The translations under genes and the position numbers were made by a program. A stretch of DNA of 47,632 nt from Rubrivivax sp. GTDB taxonomy: Bacteria > Pseudomonadota > Gammaproteobacteria > Burkholderiales > Burkholderiaceae_C. The notes beneath the pieces are model-generated. The model made no database searches and was not told where the DNA came from. It was given only the letters and a program-made list of their open reading frames with translations. The stretch spans positions 1-47,632 of the forward strand of contig JAHCKS010000035.1 of NCBI GenBank assembly GCA_026125665.1. Reading direction: 5' to 3'. Positions 1-11,882 of the stretch are shown here, piece after piece. How positions within the stretch are numbered: the first letter of the stretch is position 1; the number at the start of each line of letters is the position of its first letter.

Positions 1-82
1 CAACCGGCGCGCTTCCGCCGAGCCGGGCCGGCGGCAGCCCCTTGCGCTGTCGGCGCAGCCGGCCGCCGACTGGCGCGCCGCG

Positions 83-658
83 GTGCGGGCAGCCGTCGAA
101 GCATTGCACTACGACCTCGTCGACGCCGAACGGGCGCCGCGCGGCCTGCTGCGCGTCACGATCGAGCGGCGGCCGGGGCAGGCGTACGGCGAGCCGGGCG
201 AGGCCGTCACGGTCGGCGACTGCGAGGCGGCGACGCGGCAGCTGCAGTACGCGCTCGAGGTGGACGGCGTGGACTACGCGCGCCTGGAAGTCTCGTCGCC
301 CGGGCTGGACCGGCCGCTGCGCCACGAAGCCGACTACGTGCGCTTCAGCGGCCACCCTGTCAGCCTGACGCTGAGGGAGCCGTTTGAAGGGCGCCGGCAC
401 TTCCGCGGGACCCTCGGGCCCGGCCGGCCCGCCGGCTGGCAACTGGTGCTCGACGAAGGCCGCGCGGCGCAGGTGCTCTCGTTCACGCTCGACGAGGTGC
501 GCGAGGCGCGGCTGGTGCCGGTGGTCGATTTCAAGGGCCGCGCCGCCGCCCGCGTGGGCGGCGCCACGGCGCCCGCGGCCGGCCAGGGTGGCGACGGCCG
601 CCGGAAAGACAAGGACGGCGGCGCCAGCCGCGACGACGAGAGGGGCAGCACCCGATGA
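83..658 (+). CDS. rimP: Ribosome maturation factor RimP
   Basis: RimP assists assembly of the 30S ribosomal subunit in the cytoplasm. The core is recognised from the N-terminal stretch [13 protein letters not shown], the conserved [12 protein letters not shown] segment, and position directly upstream of nusA. The frame is open to the left edge. GTG at 83 is the only ATG/GTG/TTG in frame inside the window, but it has no Shine-Dalgarno, and family-like sequence (ADWRAAV) lies just before it. The true start may therefore lie outside the window. The protein is about 191 aa against roughly 150 for E. coli RimP. The excess is a charged, low-complexity C-terminal tail rich in Gly, Arg, Lys and Asp. 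The stop overlaps nusA by ATGA, so translation is probably coupled. Confidence 0.9.
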   Translation: MRAAVEALHYDLVDAERAPRGLLRVTIERRPGQAYGEPGEAVTVGDCEAATRQLQYALEVDGVDYARLEVSSPGLDRPLRHEADYVRFSGHPVSLTLREPFEGRRHFRGTLGPGRPAGWQLVLDEGRAAQVLSFTLDEVREARLVPVVDFKGRAAARVGGATAPAAGQGGDGRRKDKDGGASRDDERGSTR

Positions 659-2145
659 ACCGCGAAATGCTGATGCTGGTGGATGCGATCTCGCGCGAGA
701 AGACGGTCGACCGCGACGTCGTCTTCGGCGCGGTCGAAGCCGCGCTCGCCTCGGCAACGAAGAAGCTGCACGGCGGCGAGGTCGACATCCGCGTCTCCGT
801 GGACCGCGACACGGGCGACTACGAGACCTTCCGCCGCTGGCTCGTCGTGCCGGACGAGGCCGGGCTGCAGAACCCCGACGCCGAGGAGATGCTCTCCGAT
901 GCCAGGGACCGCATTGCCGACATCGAGGAAGGCGACTTCATCGAGGAGGCCGTCGACTCGGTGCCGATCGGCCGCATCGGCGCGCAGGCGGCCAAGCAGG
1001 TGATCCTGCAGAAGATCCGCGACGCCGAACGCGAACAGCTGCTGACCGACTTCCTCTCGCGCGGCGAGAAGATCTTCGTCGGCACGGTGAAGCGCCTGGA
1101 CAAGGGCGACATCATCGTCGAGAGCGGCCGCGTCGAGGGGCGCCTGAAGCGCAGCGAGATGATCCCGAAGGAGAACCTGCGCACCGGCGACCGCGTGCGC
1201 GCGGTCATCCTCGGCGTCGACCCGACGCAGCGCGGCGCGCAGATCATGCTGTCGCGCAGCTCGCCGGAGTTCATGAAGGAGCTGTTCGCGCAGGAGGTGC
1301 CCGAGATCGAGCAGGGCCTGCTCGAGATCAAGAGCTGCGCACGCGACCCCGGCAGCCGCGCCAAGATCGCGGTCGTCAGCCACGACCGGCGCGTCGACCC
1401 CATCGGCACGTGCGTCGGCGTGCGCGGCTCGCGCGTCAACGCCGTCACCAACGAGGTCGCCGGCGAACGCGTGGACATCGTGCTGTGGAGCGACGACCCG
1501 GCGCAGTTCGTCATCGGCGCCCTCGCGCCGGCCAACGTCGCCAGCATCGTCGTCGACGAGGAACGCCATGCCATGGACGTCGTCGTCGACGAGGAGAACC
1601 TCGCCATCGCCATCGGCCGCGGCGGGCAGAACGTGCGGCTGGCGAGCGACCTCACCGGCTGGCGCATCAACATCATGACGGCCGAGGAATCGCAGGCCAA
1701 GCAGGCCACCGAGAGCGAGTCGGTGCGCAAGCTCTTCGTCGAGAAGCTCGACGTCGACGAGGAGGTCGCCGACATCCTCATCGCCGAGGGCTTCACGAGC
1801 CTCGAGGAGGTGGCCTACGTGCCGCTGCAGGAGATGCTGGAGATCGAGTCCTTCGACGAGGACACGGTGCAGGAGCTGCGCACGCGCGCCAAGGACGCGC
1901 TCCTGACGATGGAGATCGCGAAGGAAGAGAAGGTCGAAGAGGTGTCGCAGGACCTGCGCGACCTGGAGATCGACGGCCAGGCACTGGCGCCCGACCTCAT
2001 CGCCAAGCTCGCCATGGGCGGCATCCACACCCGCGACGACCTCGCCGACCTGGCCGTGGACGAGCTGACCGAGCTCACCGGCATCGACGAAGAGCGCGCC
2101 AAGGCGGTGATCATGAAGGCGCGCGAGCACTGGTTCACCGCCTGA
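655..2145 (+). CDS. nusA: Transcription termination/antitermination factor NusA
   Basis: NusA binds RNA polymerase and nascent RNA and modulates pausing, termination and antitermination. The 496-aa product matches the usual length (about 495 in E. coli). It starts [16 protein letters not shown] and has the N-terminal RNAP-binding domain. An S1 domain follows (near [20 protein letters not shown]), then two KH domains (around [23 protein letters not shown] and the [16 protein letters not shown] segment). Two acidic C-terminal repeats follow; the last ends [21 protein letters not shown]. It overlaps rimP by 4 bp and is followed after 61 bp by infB, the standard proteobacterial order. Confidence 0.98.
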   Translation: MNREMLMLVDAISREKTVDRDVVFGAVEAALASATKKLHGGEVDIRVSVDRDTGDYETFRRWLVVPDEAGLQNPDAEEMLSDARDRIADIEEGDFIEEAVDSVPIGRIGAQAAKQVILQKIRDAEREQLLTDFLSRGEKIFVGTVKRLDKGDIIVESGRVEGRLKRSEMIPKENLRTGDRVRAVILGVDPTQRGAQIMLSRSSPEFMKELFAQEVPEIEQGLLEIKSCARDPGSRAKIAVVSHDRRVDPIGTCVGVRGSRVNAVTNEVAGERVDIVLWSDDPAQFVIGALAPANVASIVVDEERHAMDVVVDEENLAIAIGRGGQNVRLASDLTGWRINIMTAEESQAKQATESESVRKLFVEKLDVDEEVADILIAEGFTSLEEVAYVPLQEMLEIESFDEDTVQELRTRAKDALLTMEIAKEEKVEEVSQDLRDLEIDGQALAPDLIAKLAMGGIHTRDDLADLAVDELTELTGIDEERAKAVIMKAREHWFTA

Positions 2146-2206
2146 TCGAGACCGCCCTCCGAACGCACCGAACCCAAGCGAAGCCCACCGCAGGAAACCC
2201 CGACCC

Positions 2207-5110
2207 ATGGCCGTGACCACCGTCGCCCAGCTGGCCGCACAGCTCAACCGGCAGCCGAACGCGCTGCTCGAACAGCTGCAGTCGGCCGGGGTGGGCAAGA
2301 AGTCGCCCGAGGACGCGCTGACCGAGGCCGACAAGGAGCGCCTGCTCGAGTACCTGCGCAGCGCGCATGGCACCGCGGCCGGCGCCGAGCGCAAGAAGAT
2401 CACGCTCACGCGCAAGAGCACGACCGAGATCAAGCAGGCCGACGCGAGCGGCCGCGCGCGCACGATCCAGGTGGAGGTGCGCAAGAAGCGCGTCTTCGTC
2501 AAGCGCGACGACGCACCCGCCGTCGAGGAACCGGCCGGCCCCAGCGCCGAGGAGCTCGAGCTGCAGCGGCGCGAGGAAGAAGCGCGCGCGCAGGCCGAGG
2601 CCATCCGCCGCCAGGAAGAGGAGCTGGCCGAACAGCGCCGCCAGCGCGAGGAAGCCGAGCGCGCCGCGCGCGAGGCGGCCGAGAAGGCCGCCGCCGAGGC
2701 GGCGGCGCGTGCTGCCGCCGAAGCCGAGGCAGCCAGGGCCGCCGCCCAGGCTGCGGCCGAGGCAGCGCCGACGCCCACCGCCAAGGCGGGCAAGGCCGGC
2801 AAGGCCAAGGCCGCAGCGGCCGCAGCGACCGACGGTGCAGCGCCTGCGCCGGCAACCGCCGAGCCTGCCGCCGCGCCGGCCCCCACCGAGGCGCCGAAGC
2901 CGACGCTGCGCGTCGTGAAGGCCGCCGACAAGGCCGCCGAGGAACAGGCGCGCCAGGCCGACCTCGAGCGCCGGCGCAAGGCCGCCGAAGCCGAGGCCGC
3001 AGCCATCCGCGCCATGATGGCCGCGCCGAAGAAGACGCTGGTCGCGAAGAAGCCCGAAGAGGCCAAGCCCGAAGCCGCGAAGGAAGCGATCAAGGGCACG
3101 ATCCACAAGCCCAAGACCGCGGCCGGCGCCGCCGCTCCGGCACCGAGCGCGGCCAAGCCGGGTGACCGCAAGCAGGTCAAGAGCGAGAAGCTCAGCTCGA
3201 GCTGGGCCGACGACGCCGCGAAGAAGCGCGCGGCACTGAAGACGCGCGGCGACACCAGCGCCGGCCGTGCCGGCTGGCGCGCGCCGCGCGGCAGCGCCCG
3301 CCGCCCGGGCGAGCGCGGCGATGCCGGCGGCACCTTCAGCGCGCCGTCGGAGATGCTGGTCCAGGAGGTGCACGTGCCGGAGACGATCTCCGTCGCCGAC
3401 CTCGCGCACAAGATGAGCGTCAAGGCCTCCGAGGTCATCAAGCAGCTGATGAAGCTGGGGCAGATGGTCACCATCAACCAGCAGCTCGACCAGGAGACGG
3501 CGATGATCGTCGTCGAGGAGATGGGGCACAAGGCGTTCGCCGCCAAGCTCGACGACCCCGAGGCCTTCACCGAGGAGGAGACGGCCGCGCACGATGCCGA
3601 AGCCAAGCCGCGCCCGCCGGTGGTGACCGTGATGGGTCACGTCGACCACGGCAAGACCTCGCTGCTCGACTACATCCGCCGCGCGCGCGTCGCGGCGGGC
3701 GAGGCCGGCGGCATCACGCAGCACATCGGCGCCTACCACGTCGACACGCCGCGCGGCACCATCACCTTCCTCGACACGCCGGGCCACGAGGCCTTCACCG
3801 CGATGCGGGCGCGTGGCGCGCAGGCCACCGACATCGTCATCCTCGTCGTCGCCGCCGACGACGGCGTGATGCCGCAGACGAAGGAGGCGATCCACCACGC
3901 CAAGGCGGCCGAGGTGCCCATCGTCGTGGCCATGAACAAGATCGACAAGCCGGAGGCGAACGCCGAGCGCGTGCGCAGCGAGCTCGTCGCCGAGGGCGTC
4001 GTGCCCGAGGACTTCGGCGGCGACTCGCCGTTCGTGCCGGTGTCGGCCAAGACCGGCCAGGGCGTCGACGACCTGCTCGAGCAGGTGCTGCTGCAGGCCG
4101 AGGTGCTGGAGCTGAAGGCGCCGGCCGACGCGTCGGCCCGCGGCCTCGTCATCGAGGCGCGGCTGGACAAGGGCCGCGGCCCGGTGGCCACGGTGCTCGT
4201 GCAGAGCGGCACGCTGAAGAAGGGCGACATCGTGCTCGCCGGCTCCAGCTACGGCCGCGTGCGCGCCATGCTCGACGAGGACGGCAATGCCACCGATGCT
4301 GCCGGCCCCAGCATGCCGGTGGAGATCCAGGGCCTCACCGAAGTGCCGGCCGCAGGCGACGAGTTCATGGTGCTCGGCGACGAGCGCCGTGCGCGCGAGA
4401 TCGCCACCTTCCGCCAGGGCAAGTACCGCGACGTGAAGCTCGCCAAGCAGCAGGCGGCCAAGCTCGAGAACATGTTCGAGCAGATGGGCGAGGGCGCGCA
4501 GACGCTGTCGCTCATCATCAAGGCCGACGTGCAGGGCTCGCAGGAGGCGCTTTCGCAGAGCCTGCTCAAGCTCAGCACGAGCGAGGTCAAGGTGCAGGTC
4601 GTGCATGCCGCCGTGGGCGGCATCAGCGAGAGCGACATCAACCTGGCCATTGCCAGCAAGGCCGTGGTCATCGGCTTCAACGTGCGCGCCGACGCCGGCG
4701 CGCGCAAGCTGGCCGAGAACAACGGCGTCGACATCAAGTACTACAACATCATCTACGACGCCGTCGACGAGATCCGGGCGGCGATGGGCGGCATGCTGGC
4801 GCCCGAGCAGAAGGAAGAGGTCATCGGCATGGCCGAGATCCGCAGCGTCTTCGTCGCCAGCAAGATCGGCACGGTGGCGGGCTGCATGATCACCGCCGGC
4901 GTCGCGCGGCGCGACGCGCGCTTCCGCCTGCTGCGCGACAACGTCGTCGTCTACACCGGCGAGCTGGAGTCGCTGAAGCGCTTCAAGGACGACGTGCGCG
5001 AGGTCAAGGAAGGCTTCGAGTGCGGCGTCAAGCTGAAGAACTTCAACGACATCAAGGAAGGCGACCAGCTCGAGTTCTTCGAGGTCAAGGAAGTCGCCAG
5101 AACCCTTTAG
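2207..5110 (+). CDS. infB: Translation initiation factor IF-2
   Basis: IF-2 is the GTPase that delivers initiator fMet-tRNA to the ribosome. The 967-aa protein begins with an IF2_N domain ([15 protein letters not shown]). A long, highly charged Ala/Glu/Lys/Arg-rich linker follows (roughly residues 60-370), then a second IF2_N-type domain near residues 385-450 ([20 protein letters not shown]). The G domain starts near residue 476 with G1 GHVDHGKT, G3 DTPGHEAF and G4 NKID. Domains II, III and the fMet-tRNA-binding C-terminal domain end at [12 protein letters not shown]. It is longer than E. coli IF-2 (890 aa) because of the linker. The high GC of the linker produces very long antisense open frames that are not genes. 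Confidence 0.98.
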   Translation: MAVTTVAQLAAQLNRQPNALLEQLQSAGVGKKSPEDALTEADKERLLEYLRSAHGTAAGAERKKITLTRKSTTEIKQADASGRARTIQVEVRKKRVFVKRDDAPAVEEPAGPSAEELELQRREEEARAQAEAIRRQEEELAEQRRQREEAERAAREAAEKAAAEAAARAAAEAEAARAAAQAAAEAAPTPTAKAGKAGKAKAAAAAATDGAAPAPATAEPAAAPAPTEAPKPTLRVVKAADKAAEEQARQADLERRRKAAEAEAAAIRAMMAAPKKTLVAKKPEEAKPEAAKEAIKGTIHKPKTAAGAAAPAPSAAKPGDRKQVKSEKLSSSWADDAAKKRAALKTRGDTSAGRAGWRAPRGSARRPGERGDAGGTFSAPSEMLVQEVHVPETISVADLAHKMSVKASEVIKQLMKLGQMVTINQQLDQETAMIVVEEMGHKAFAAKLDDPEAFTEEETAAHDAEAKPRPPVVTVMGHVDHGKTSLLDYIRRARVAAGEAGGITQHIGAYHVDTPRGTITFLDTPGHEAFTAMRARGAQATDIVILVVAADDGVMPQTKEAIHHAKAAEVPIVVAMNKIDKPEANAERVRSELVAEGVVPEDFGGDSPFVPVSAKTGQGVDDLLEQVLLQAEVLELKAPADASARGLVIEARLDKGRGPVATVLVQSGTLKKGDIVLAGSSYGRVRAMLDEDGNATDAAGPSMPVEIQGLTEVPAAGDEFMVLGDERRAREIATFRQGKYRDVKLAKQQAAKLENMFEQMGEGAQTLSLIIKADVQGSQEALSQSLLKLSTSEVKVQVVHAAVGGISESDINLAIASKAVVIGFNVRADAGARKLAENNGVDIKYYNIIYDAVDEIRAAMGGMLAPEQKEEVIGMAEIRSVFVASKIGTVAGCMITAGVARRDARFRLLRDNVVVYTGELESLKRFKDDVREVKEGFECGVKLKNFNDIKEGDQLEFFEVKEVARTL

Positions 5111-5229
5111 CCCCCACGCTCCCTCCGGTCGCTGCCCCAGTCCCTGGCCGGAAGGGGGCTCATGCAGCGGACCGGCAGAGCCGGATCCGCGCATGTCCCT
5201 TGGCTGGGCCCCGCGTCACCGTGGGGCCC
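5109..5229. repeat. Intergenic inverted-repeat element between infB and rbfA
   Basis: The gap after infB is almost filled by nested inverted repeats. AGCCCCC at 5109-5115 pairs with GGGGGCT at 5154-5160, enclosing an inner CCGG/CCGG-type pairing. A separate stem GGGCCCCGCG (5206-5215) pairs with CGTGGGGCCC (5220-5229) across a 4-nt loop, with one G-U pair, followed by GTTTG. The first half resembles REP-like intergenic repeats I associate with Burkholderiales genomes, but only one copy is present here, so dispersal cannot be shown. The second stem could act as a partial terminator or mRNA-stability element inside the operon. Confidence 0.5.
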
Positions 5230-5254
5230 GTTTGCCTTGAGTCCACGCACCGCC

Positions 5255-5620
5255 ATGCGCCACAAGAAGCCCGCCGCGAACCGCAGCCACCGCGTGGCCG
5301 ACCAGATCCAGCGCGACGTGTCCGAGCTCGTCCGCGAGCTGAAGGACCCGCGCGTGGGCATGGTCACGATCAGCGCCGTCGAGGTCTCGCCCGACTACGC
5401 GCACGCCAAGGTGTTCTTCTCGGTGCTCGTCGGCAGCCCCGAAGAGAGCGAGCTGGCGCTGAACGAGGCCGCCGGCTGGCTGCGCAACGGCCTGTTCAAG
5501 CGGCTGGCCATCCACACCGTGCCGACGCTGCACTTCCAGTTCGACCGCACGACCGAACGCGCCGCCGACCTCTCGGCGCTGATCGCCAAGGCCAACGCCA
5601 CGAGGGCGAAGGACGAATGA
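5255..5620 (+). CDS. rbfA: 30S ribosome-binding factor RbfA
   Basis: RbfA is a KH-fold protein that binds free 30S subunits and supports maturation of the 16S rRNA 5' end and cold adaptation. The 121-aa product starts [18 protein letters not shown] and shows the family segments [17 protein letters not shown] and [15 protein letters not shown] 5255 is preferred over an upstream in-frame ATG at 5162. It gives the expected family N-terminus, and the upstream extension would lie inside the hairpin-rich gap after infB. The stop overlaps truB by ATGA. Confidence 0.95.
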   Translation: MRHKKPAANRSHRVADQIQRDVSELVRELKDPRVGMVTISAVEVSPDYAHAKVFFSVLVGSPEESELALNEAAGWLRNGLFKRLAIHTVPTLHFQFDRTTERAADLSALIAKANATRAKDE

Positions 5621-6578
5621 AGGCGACGGGCGGCTGCGAGCGGGCGCCACGCCGTGCACTGCACGGCGTGCTGCTGCTCGACAAGCCTCTGGGCTGGACG
5701 AGCAACGACGCGCTGCAGAAGGCGAAGGGCCTGCTGCGCGCCGCCAAGGGTGGCCACACCGGCACGCTCGACCCGCTGGCCACCGGGCTGCTGCCCCTGT
5801 GCTTTGGTGCGGCCACGAAGTTCGCACAGGTCAACCTCGAGGCCGACAAGCGCTACACCGCGACGCTGCGATTGGGCGAGCGCACGATCACCGGCGACGG
5901 TGAAGGCGAAGTGGTCGAGCGTCGCCCCGTGACCTGCGACCGCGCCGTCATCGACGCGGCCTGCGCCCGCTTCACCGGGCGCGTCGAGCAGCTGCCGCCG
6001 ATGCACTCGGCGCTCAAGCACGAAGGCCGCGCGCTCTACGACTACGCGCGCGCCGGCGTGGAGGTGGCGCGAACGCCGCGCGTCGTGCACATCCTGCACC
6101 TGCAGGTCGTGCACTGGGAACCGCCGCTGCTGACGCTGGACGTCGCCTGCTCCAAGGGCACCTACGTGCGCGTGCTGGCCGAGGACCTCGGCGCCGCGCT
6201 CGGCTGCGGCGCCACCCTGGCGGCGCTGCGGCGCACGGCCAGCGGCCCGCTGTCGCTCGACGGTGCCGTCACGATCGACATGCTGGCCGCGTTGTCCGAG
6301 CCCGAGCGGCAGGCGCTGCTGCGGCCGGCCGACTGCCTGCTCGCCGACTGGCCCGCCGTGCAGCTGCCCGACGACGAGGCGGGACGTTTCCTCACCGGCC
6401 TCAGGCGCCGCGTCGCGCTGGCCGATGCCCCGGCCGTGCGCGTCTACGGCCCCGCCGCGCCCGACACGCCCCGCGACGCCCGTGCCTTCCTCGGCACCGC
6501 GCACATCACCGCCGGCGAGCTCATCGCCGACCGCCTGCTCAGCCCGCTCGAGGTACAGGCCGCCGCCTGCACGCCCGC

Positions 6579-6582
<4 letters not shown>
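5617..6582 (+). CDS. truB: tRNA pseudouridine(55) synthase TruB
   Basis: TruB isomerises U55 in the T-loop of tRNAs to pseudouridine and acts as a tRNA chaperone. The 321-aa product has the N-terminal [16 protein letters not shown] segment and the catalytic motif [13 protein letters not shown], with Asp as the nucleophile. It also has the conserved [17 protein letters not shown] and [18 protein letters not shown] segments. A C-terminal region (about residues 245-321) follows the catalytic domain. The start overlaps the rbfA stop and the stop overlaps typA, both by ATGA, so the gene is translationally coupled on both sides. Confidence 0.97.
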
Positions 6583-8408
<1,826 letters not shown>

Positions 8409-8441
8409 GCTCGCCGCCCCCTGCACCGGGCCGGCCGCCCC

Positions 8442-9836
8442 TCAGGGCAGCTTCTCGAGCTGCGCGCGCACCACCTTGCGCTGCGCCGGATCGGCGATGG
8501 CCGCCTCGAGCTGGTCGAAGTAGGCGGCACGGTTGGGCGCCTTGGCCGCGGAACGCTTGGCGACGACCGGGGCGATCGGCCCCAGGTGCTGCGCCAGGAT
8601 CTTCGCGCACGAGGCAATGAGCGAGTCGGAGATGATGCCCAGGCTCGTGCCCGTGAGGCCGCCGAACGCCGAAACGGTACCGCCGCCGCCACTGCCCTGG
8701 GAGGGGTGGGTGCGCATGCTGCGCGCCTCGGCGAGGAAGGCCTTGCGCGCGTCGGCGTTGGTCACCTGCTCGGCCAGGTGCTCGTACAGCGTGGGCAGGT
8801 CGTGGCAGGCGCGCGCGCTGCGGCGCACCAGCACCGCCGCCATCGGCCCGACGTGCTTGGCAAGCTTGGTCTCCACCTGCTGCAGCAGCGCCGGGTCCCA
8901 GTGTGCCGGCGGCCGCGCACTCGACGTGCGCGACGGCGAGGTCGGCACGATCTCGGTTGGCGCGTCGCTCGGCGCGAAGAGCGCCGCCGGCGAGACCCGC
9001 GGCTGCGGATGGCGGCCGAAGGCGGCCAGCAGGTCCTGCTTGAACGCCGCCGGGCTGGCGTAGCGGTTGCGCCGGTCCTTGGCCAGCGCCTTGGCCACCA
9101 CGTCGTCGAAGTTGGCCTGGCGGGCGTAGCCGGGGGTCAAGGTCGGCAGCACCGGCGGCTCGTGCACGACGCGATACAGCAGGCTTTCGGTGGAGCCGGT
9201 GAAGGGCGGCCGGCCGACGAGCAGCTGGTACAGCAGCACGCCGGTGGCGTAGATGTCCACGCGCGAATCGATCGGCTCGCCGAGGAACTGCTCGGGTGCC
9301 ATGTAGCCGGGCGTGCCGATGACGCTGCCGGCCACCGTGAGGTCGTTGTGCTCGATGCGCGCGACACCGAAGTCGGCGACCTTGACGCGCCCGTCGTGCG
9401 TGATCAGCACGTTCGCGGGCTTGATGTCGCGATGCCACACGCCGTGCGAGTGCGAGTGGTCCAGCGCGTCGAGCAGCTGCGACATGATCGACGCAACGTC
9501 GTCGTCGCTGAACACCTTGCCCTTGGCGTTGTAGCGCGACAGCGAGCTGCCCTCGATGAACTCCATCGCGATGTAGCTGAGATCGCCTTCCTCGCCGAAG
9601 TCGTACACGGCGACGATGCCCGGATGAGACAGCCGCCCGGCCGCCTGCGCCTCGACGCGGAAACGCTGCTGCGCCGACGCGCCGCTGCCGTCGGCCAGCG
9701 CCAGGTCGCGGCGGATCGTCTTCAGCGCCACGGTGCGCTGGATGCCCGGGTCGAAGCCCTTGTAGACGACGCCCATGGCGCCCTCGCCGAGCACCGAGAC
9801 GATGCGGTACTTGCCGAGTTGCTGCGGGGCGCTCAT
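8442..9836 (-). CDS. Hanks-type serine/threonine protein kinase with duplicated C-terminal module
   Basis: This is a 464-aa soluble eukaryotic-like Ser/Thr kinase. It has a glycine loop GEGAMG (residues 17-22), an AxK lysine near 39, catalytic HRDIKPAN (135-142), DFG (155-157) and APE (180-182), so it should be active. A Pro/Ser/Thr linker (about 285-315) is followed by two related helical segments, about 318-372 (AKHVGPMAAVLVRRSARA) and 404-464 (AQHLGPIAPVVAKRSAAK). A Gly-rich spacer separates them, and together they look like an internal duplication. No membrane segment or PASTA repeats were seen. The gene lies 37 bp downstream of the heme-HAMP protein on the same strand, so the two are probably co-transcribed. 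Confidence 0.93.
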   Translation of the reverse strand: MSAPQQLGKYRIVSVLGEGAMGVVYKGFDPGIQRTVALKTIRRDLALADGSGASAQQRFRVEAQAAGRLSHPGIVAVYDFGEEGDLSYIAMEFIEGSSLSRYNAKGKVFSDDDVASIMSQLLDALDHSHSHGVWHRDIKPANVLITHDGRVKVADFGVARIEHNDLTVAGSVIGTPGYMAPEQFLGEPIDSRVDIYATGVLLYQLLVGRPPFTGSTESLLYRVVHEPPVLPTLTPGYARQANFDDVVAKALAKDRRNRYASPAAFKQDLLAAFGRHPQPRVSPAALFAPSDAPTEIVPTSPSRTSSARPPAHWDPALLQQVETKLAKHVGPMAAVLVRRSARACHDLPTLYEHLAEQVTNADARKAFLAEARSMRTHPSQGSGGGGTVSAFGGLTGTSLGIISDSLIASCAKILAQHLGPIAPVVAKRSAAKAPNRAAYFDQLEAAIADPAQRKVVRAQLEKLP

Positions 9837-9873
9837 GGGTGGGGGCTACGCCGGGGGGGCGGTGGCGGATGCG

Positions 9874-10743
9874 TCAGCTTTCCAGCATCTTCATCGCCTG
9901 CACGACGCTGTTGCGCATGCGCGAGAAGGACTGCGCGAGGACGCCGATCTCGTCGTTGCCCGCCTTGAACTCGGGCGCCTCCATGTCGCCCTGGCTGACG
10001 CGGTCGGCCAGGGCCGCGAGCTTGAGCACCGGCCGCACGATGAGCAGCCAGACCATCAGGTTCAGCACGATGCCCAGCGCGACGAAGACGCCGATCTGCG
10101 CACCCATGAAGACCTTGAACGAGCGGTCGGCGCGCGCCACGGGCACCGACATCGGCACGGAAACCACCTGCGCACCGATGATCTCGTTCATCTGCCAGCC
10201 GAAGCCGTTGGCCGGGCCGTAGCGGTCGACCAGGGTCTTCGGCGCCGCCTCGACGCTGCTGTGGCACTGCAGGCACGCCGGGTTGCTGATGCGCAGCGGC
10301 CGCGCGATCCACAGGCTCTGGCCGGTGGGCGTGTCGCGCAGGCCGGTCGCTTCGCCGAGGTTGGGGTCGTTGCGGAACTGGTTGACGACGTCCACCTCCC
10401 AGCCGACGGCGCGGTCGCGCGGGTTGGTGGGGTTGAGCGTCGCCTCCTTGTAGGAGAAGTCGGGGTACTTCGAGCGCAAGGCACCCAGCACCTCGGTGGC
10501 GGAGTAGCTGGGCACCGACTGCGGCAGGAACTCGTACTTGAGCTGCGTCTGCAGCAGCTTCGTGATCTGGCCGGAGGTGTAGCCGCGCACCGCCAGCGCC
10601 TTCTCCATCAACAGGGTGGCCTGCTTGAGCACCTCGTCCTTGGCGTTCTCCTGCAGCAGGTTGCGTGTGATGACGCTGCTGACACCCAGGCCGAGCAGCA
10701 TGACGAGCAGGAAGAGCAGGTTGAACTTCACCAGCAACTTCAT
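9874..10743 (-). CDS. DUF3365-type c-heme sensor with HAMP domain
   Basis: This is a 289-aa inner-membrane protein. TM1 spans about residues 8-28. A periplasmic domain of about 180 residues carries one c-type heme motif CLQCH (157-161), as in DUF3365/Tll0287-like domains. TM2 (about 211-236) is followed by a HAMP-like linker to about 285 (NDEIGVLAQSFSRMRNSV). It has no histidine kinase, methyl-accepting or cyclase output domain; the protein ends right after HAMP. The Ser/Thr kinase gene 37 bp downstream is the obvious candidate partner. Sensing of redox state or a gas ligand is inference. ATG 10743 follows a GGAGGAAT Shine-Dalgarno-like sequence. Confidence 0.88.
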   Translation of the reverse strand: MKLLVKFNLLFLLVMLLGLGVSSVITRNLLQENAKDEVLKQATLLMEKALAVRGYTSGQITKLLQTQLKYEFLPQSVPSYSATEVLGALRSKYPDFSYKEATLNPTNPRDRAVGWEVDVVNQFRNDPNLGEATGLRDTPTGQSLWIARPLRISNPACLQCHSSVEAAPKTLVDRYGPANGFGWQMNEIIGAQVVSVPMSVPVARADRSFKVFMGAQIGVFVALGIVLNLMVWLLIVRPVLKLAALADRVSQGDMEAPEFKAGNDEIGVLAQSFSRMRNSVVQAMKMLES

Positions 10744-10864
10744 CTCGGGATTCCTCCTTCTGGCGCGCCGCGCGCGGGGCCGGGTGGATCACCAGCTCGA
10801 CCGAGGTGCAATGGTAGCGGCTCGGCCCGCTACAGTCGCGGCTGCAAGGGCTTGCCCTGAGTGC

Positions 10865-11836
10865 ATGACGATCCCCACGCCCATCCTCTCGCACCGCCGG
10901 GCGGTGCTGACGATGACGCTGGCTGCGCTGCTCTGGAGCATCGCCGGCGTCGTGACGCGCCAGCTGGACGCGGCGCGCAGCTTCGAGGTCACGTTCTGGC
11001 GCAGCGCCTTCAACGCGCTGGCGCTGGCCGTGCTGCTGTCGGCCTGGCAAGGGCCGGGCGCCGTCGCACGCACCGTCGCGCGCGGCGGGCGGGCGCTGTG
11101 GACCTCGGGTTTGTGCTGGTGCGTCATGTACACCGCGTTCATGGTCGCGCTCACGCTCACCACGGTGGCCAACGTGCTGGTGACGATGGCTCTGGCGCCG
11201 CTCGTCACGGCGCTGATGGCGCGCGCCGCCCTCGGGCACCGCCTGGCGCCGCGCACCTGGGCGGCGATCATGGCCGCGGGGGCCGGCATCGCCTGGATGT
11301 ACGGCGAGCAGGTCAGCGCCGGCGACGCGCGCCAGCTCCTGGGCACCGCGGTGGCGGTGGCCGTGCCGCTGGCCGCGGCGACGAACTGGACGCTGCTGCA
11401 GCACCTGAGCCGGCGCGCCGCGCCGCCGGGCGCCTCGCCGGCGCGGGACGGCGCCGCACCCGCCGACACCGCGCTGGCCGAGATGCTGGTCGCGGTGCTG
11501 CTGGGCGCCGTGCTGTCGGCGGTGCTGACGCTGCCGCTGGCCTGGCCGCTCGCGGCGCCGGCGCCTGACCTGGGCTGGCTGGCGCTGCTGGGCGTCGTGC
11601 AGCTGGCCATCCCGTGCCTGATGGCGGTCGTGGCGGCACGCTCGCTGAGCGCACCCGAGGTCTCGCTGCTGGCGCTGCTCGAGGTGCTGTTCGGCGTGGC
11701 CTGGGCCTGGATCGGCGCCGGCGAGGTGCCGGCACCGAGCGTGCTCGGCGGCGGCGCGCTCGTGCTGCTGGCGCTGGCCGGCAACGAGCTGCCTGCGCTG
11801 GTCCGGCGCCGCGCCGCGCCCGTTGCCGGCACCTGA
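10865..11836 (+). CDS. EamA/DMT-family transporter
   Basis: This is a 323-aa polytopic inner-membrane protein of the drug/metabolite transporter superfamily. It has about ten hydrophobic helices in two related halves. The first begins RAVLTMTLAALLWSIAGVVTRQLD, with the family-typical WSIAGV turn and the FWRSAFNALAL segment. The second half is around WLALLGVVQLAIPCLMAVVAARSL, leading to ALLEVLFGVAWAWIGAGE. Substrate cannot be predicted. An upstream in-frame ATG at 10616 lies inside the divergent heme-sensor gene; ATG 10865 gives the normal N-terminus. It is divergent from the heme-sensor gene (121-bp gap) and 46 bp upstream of the acyltransferase gene. Confidence 0.88.
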   Translation: MTIPTPILSHRRAVLTMTLAALLWSIAGVVTRQLDAARSFEVTFWRSAFNALALAVLLSAWQGPGAVARTVARGGRALWTSGLCWCVMYTAFMVALTLTTVANVLVTMALAPLVTALMARAALGHRLAPRTWAAIMAAGAGIAWMYGEQVSAGDARQLLGTAVAVAVPLAAATNWTLLQHLSRRAAPPGASPARDGAAPADTALAEMLVAVLLGAVLSAVLTLPLAWPLAAPAPDLGWLALLGVVQLAIPCLMAVVAARSLSAPEVSLLALLEVLFGVAWAWIGAGEVPAPSVLGGGALVLLALAGNELPALVRRRAAPVAGT

Positions 11837-11882
11837 GCGCAGCGCACCACACGACGAGAAGATGACCCAGGAGACCCCCGGC

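Noticed and set aside
334-5194. Very long minus-strand open frames (about 1000 codons) opposite nusA and infB
   Set aside because: They are the reverse-complement shadow of very GC-rich genes. The plus strand encodes clear NusA and IF-2, and the antisense translations are Ala/Arg/Leu-biased without domains.
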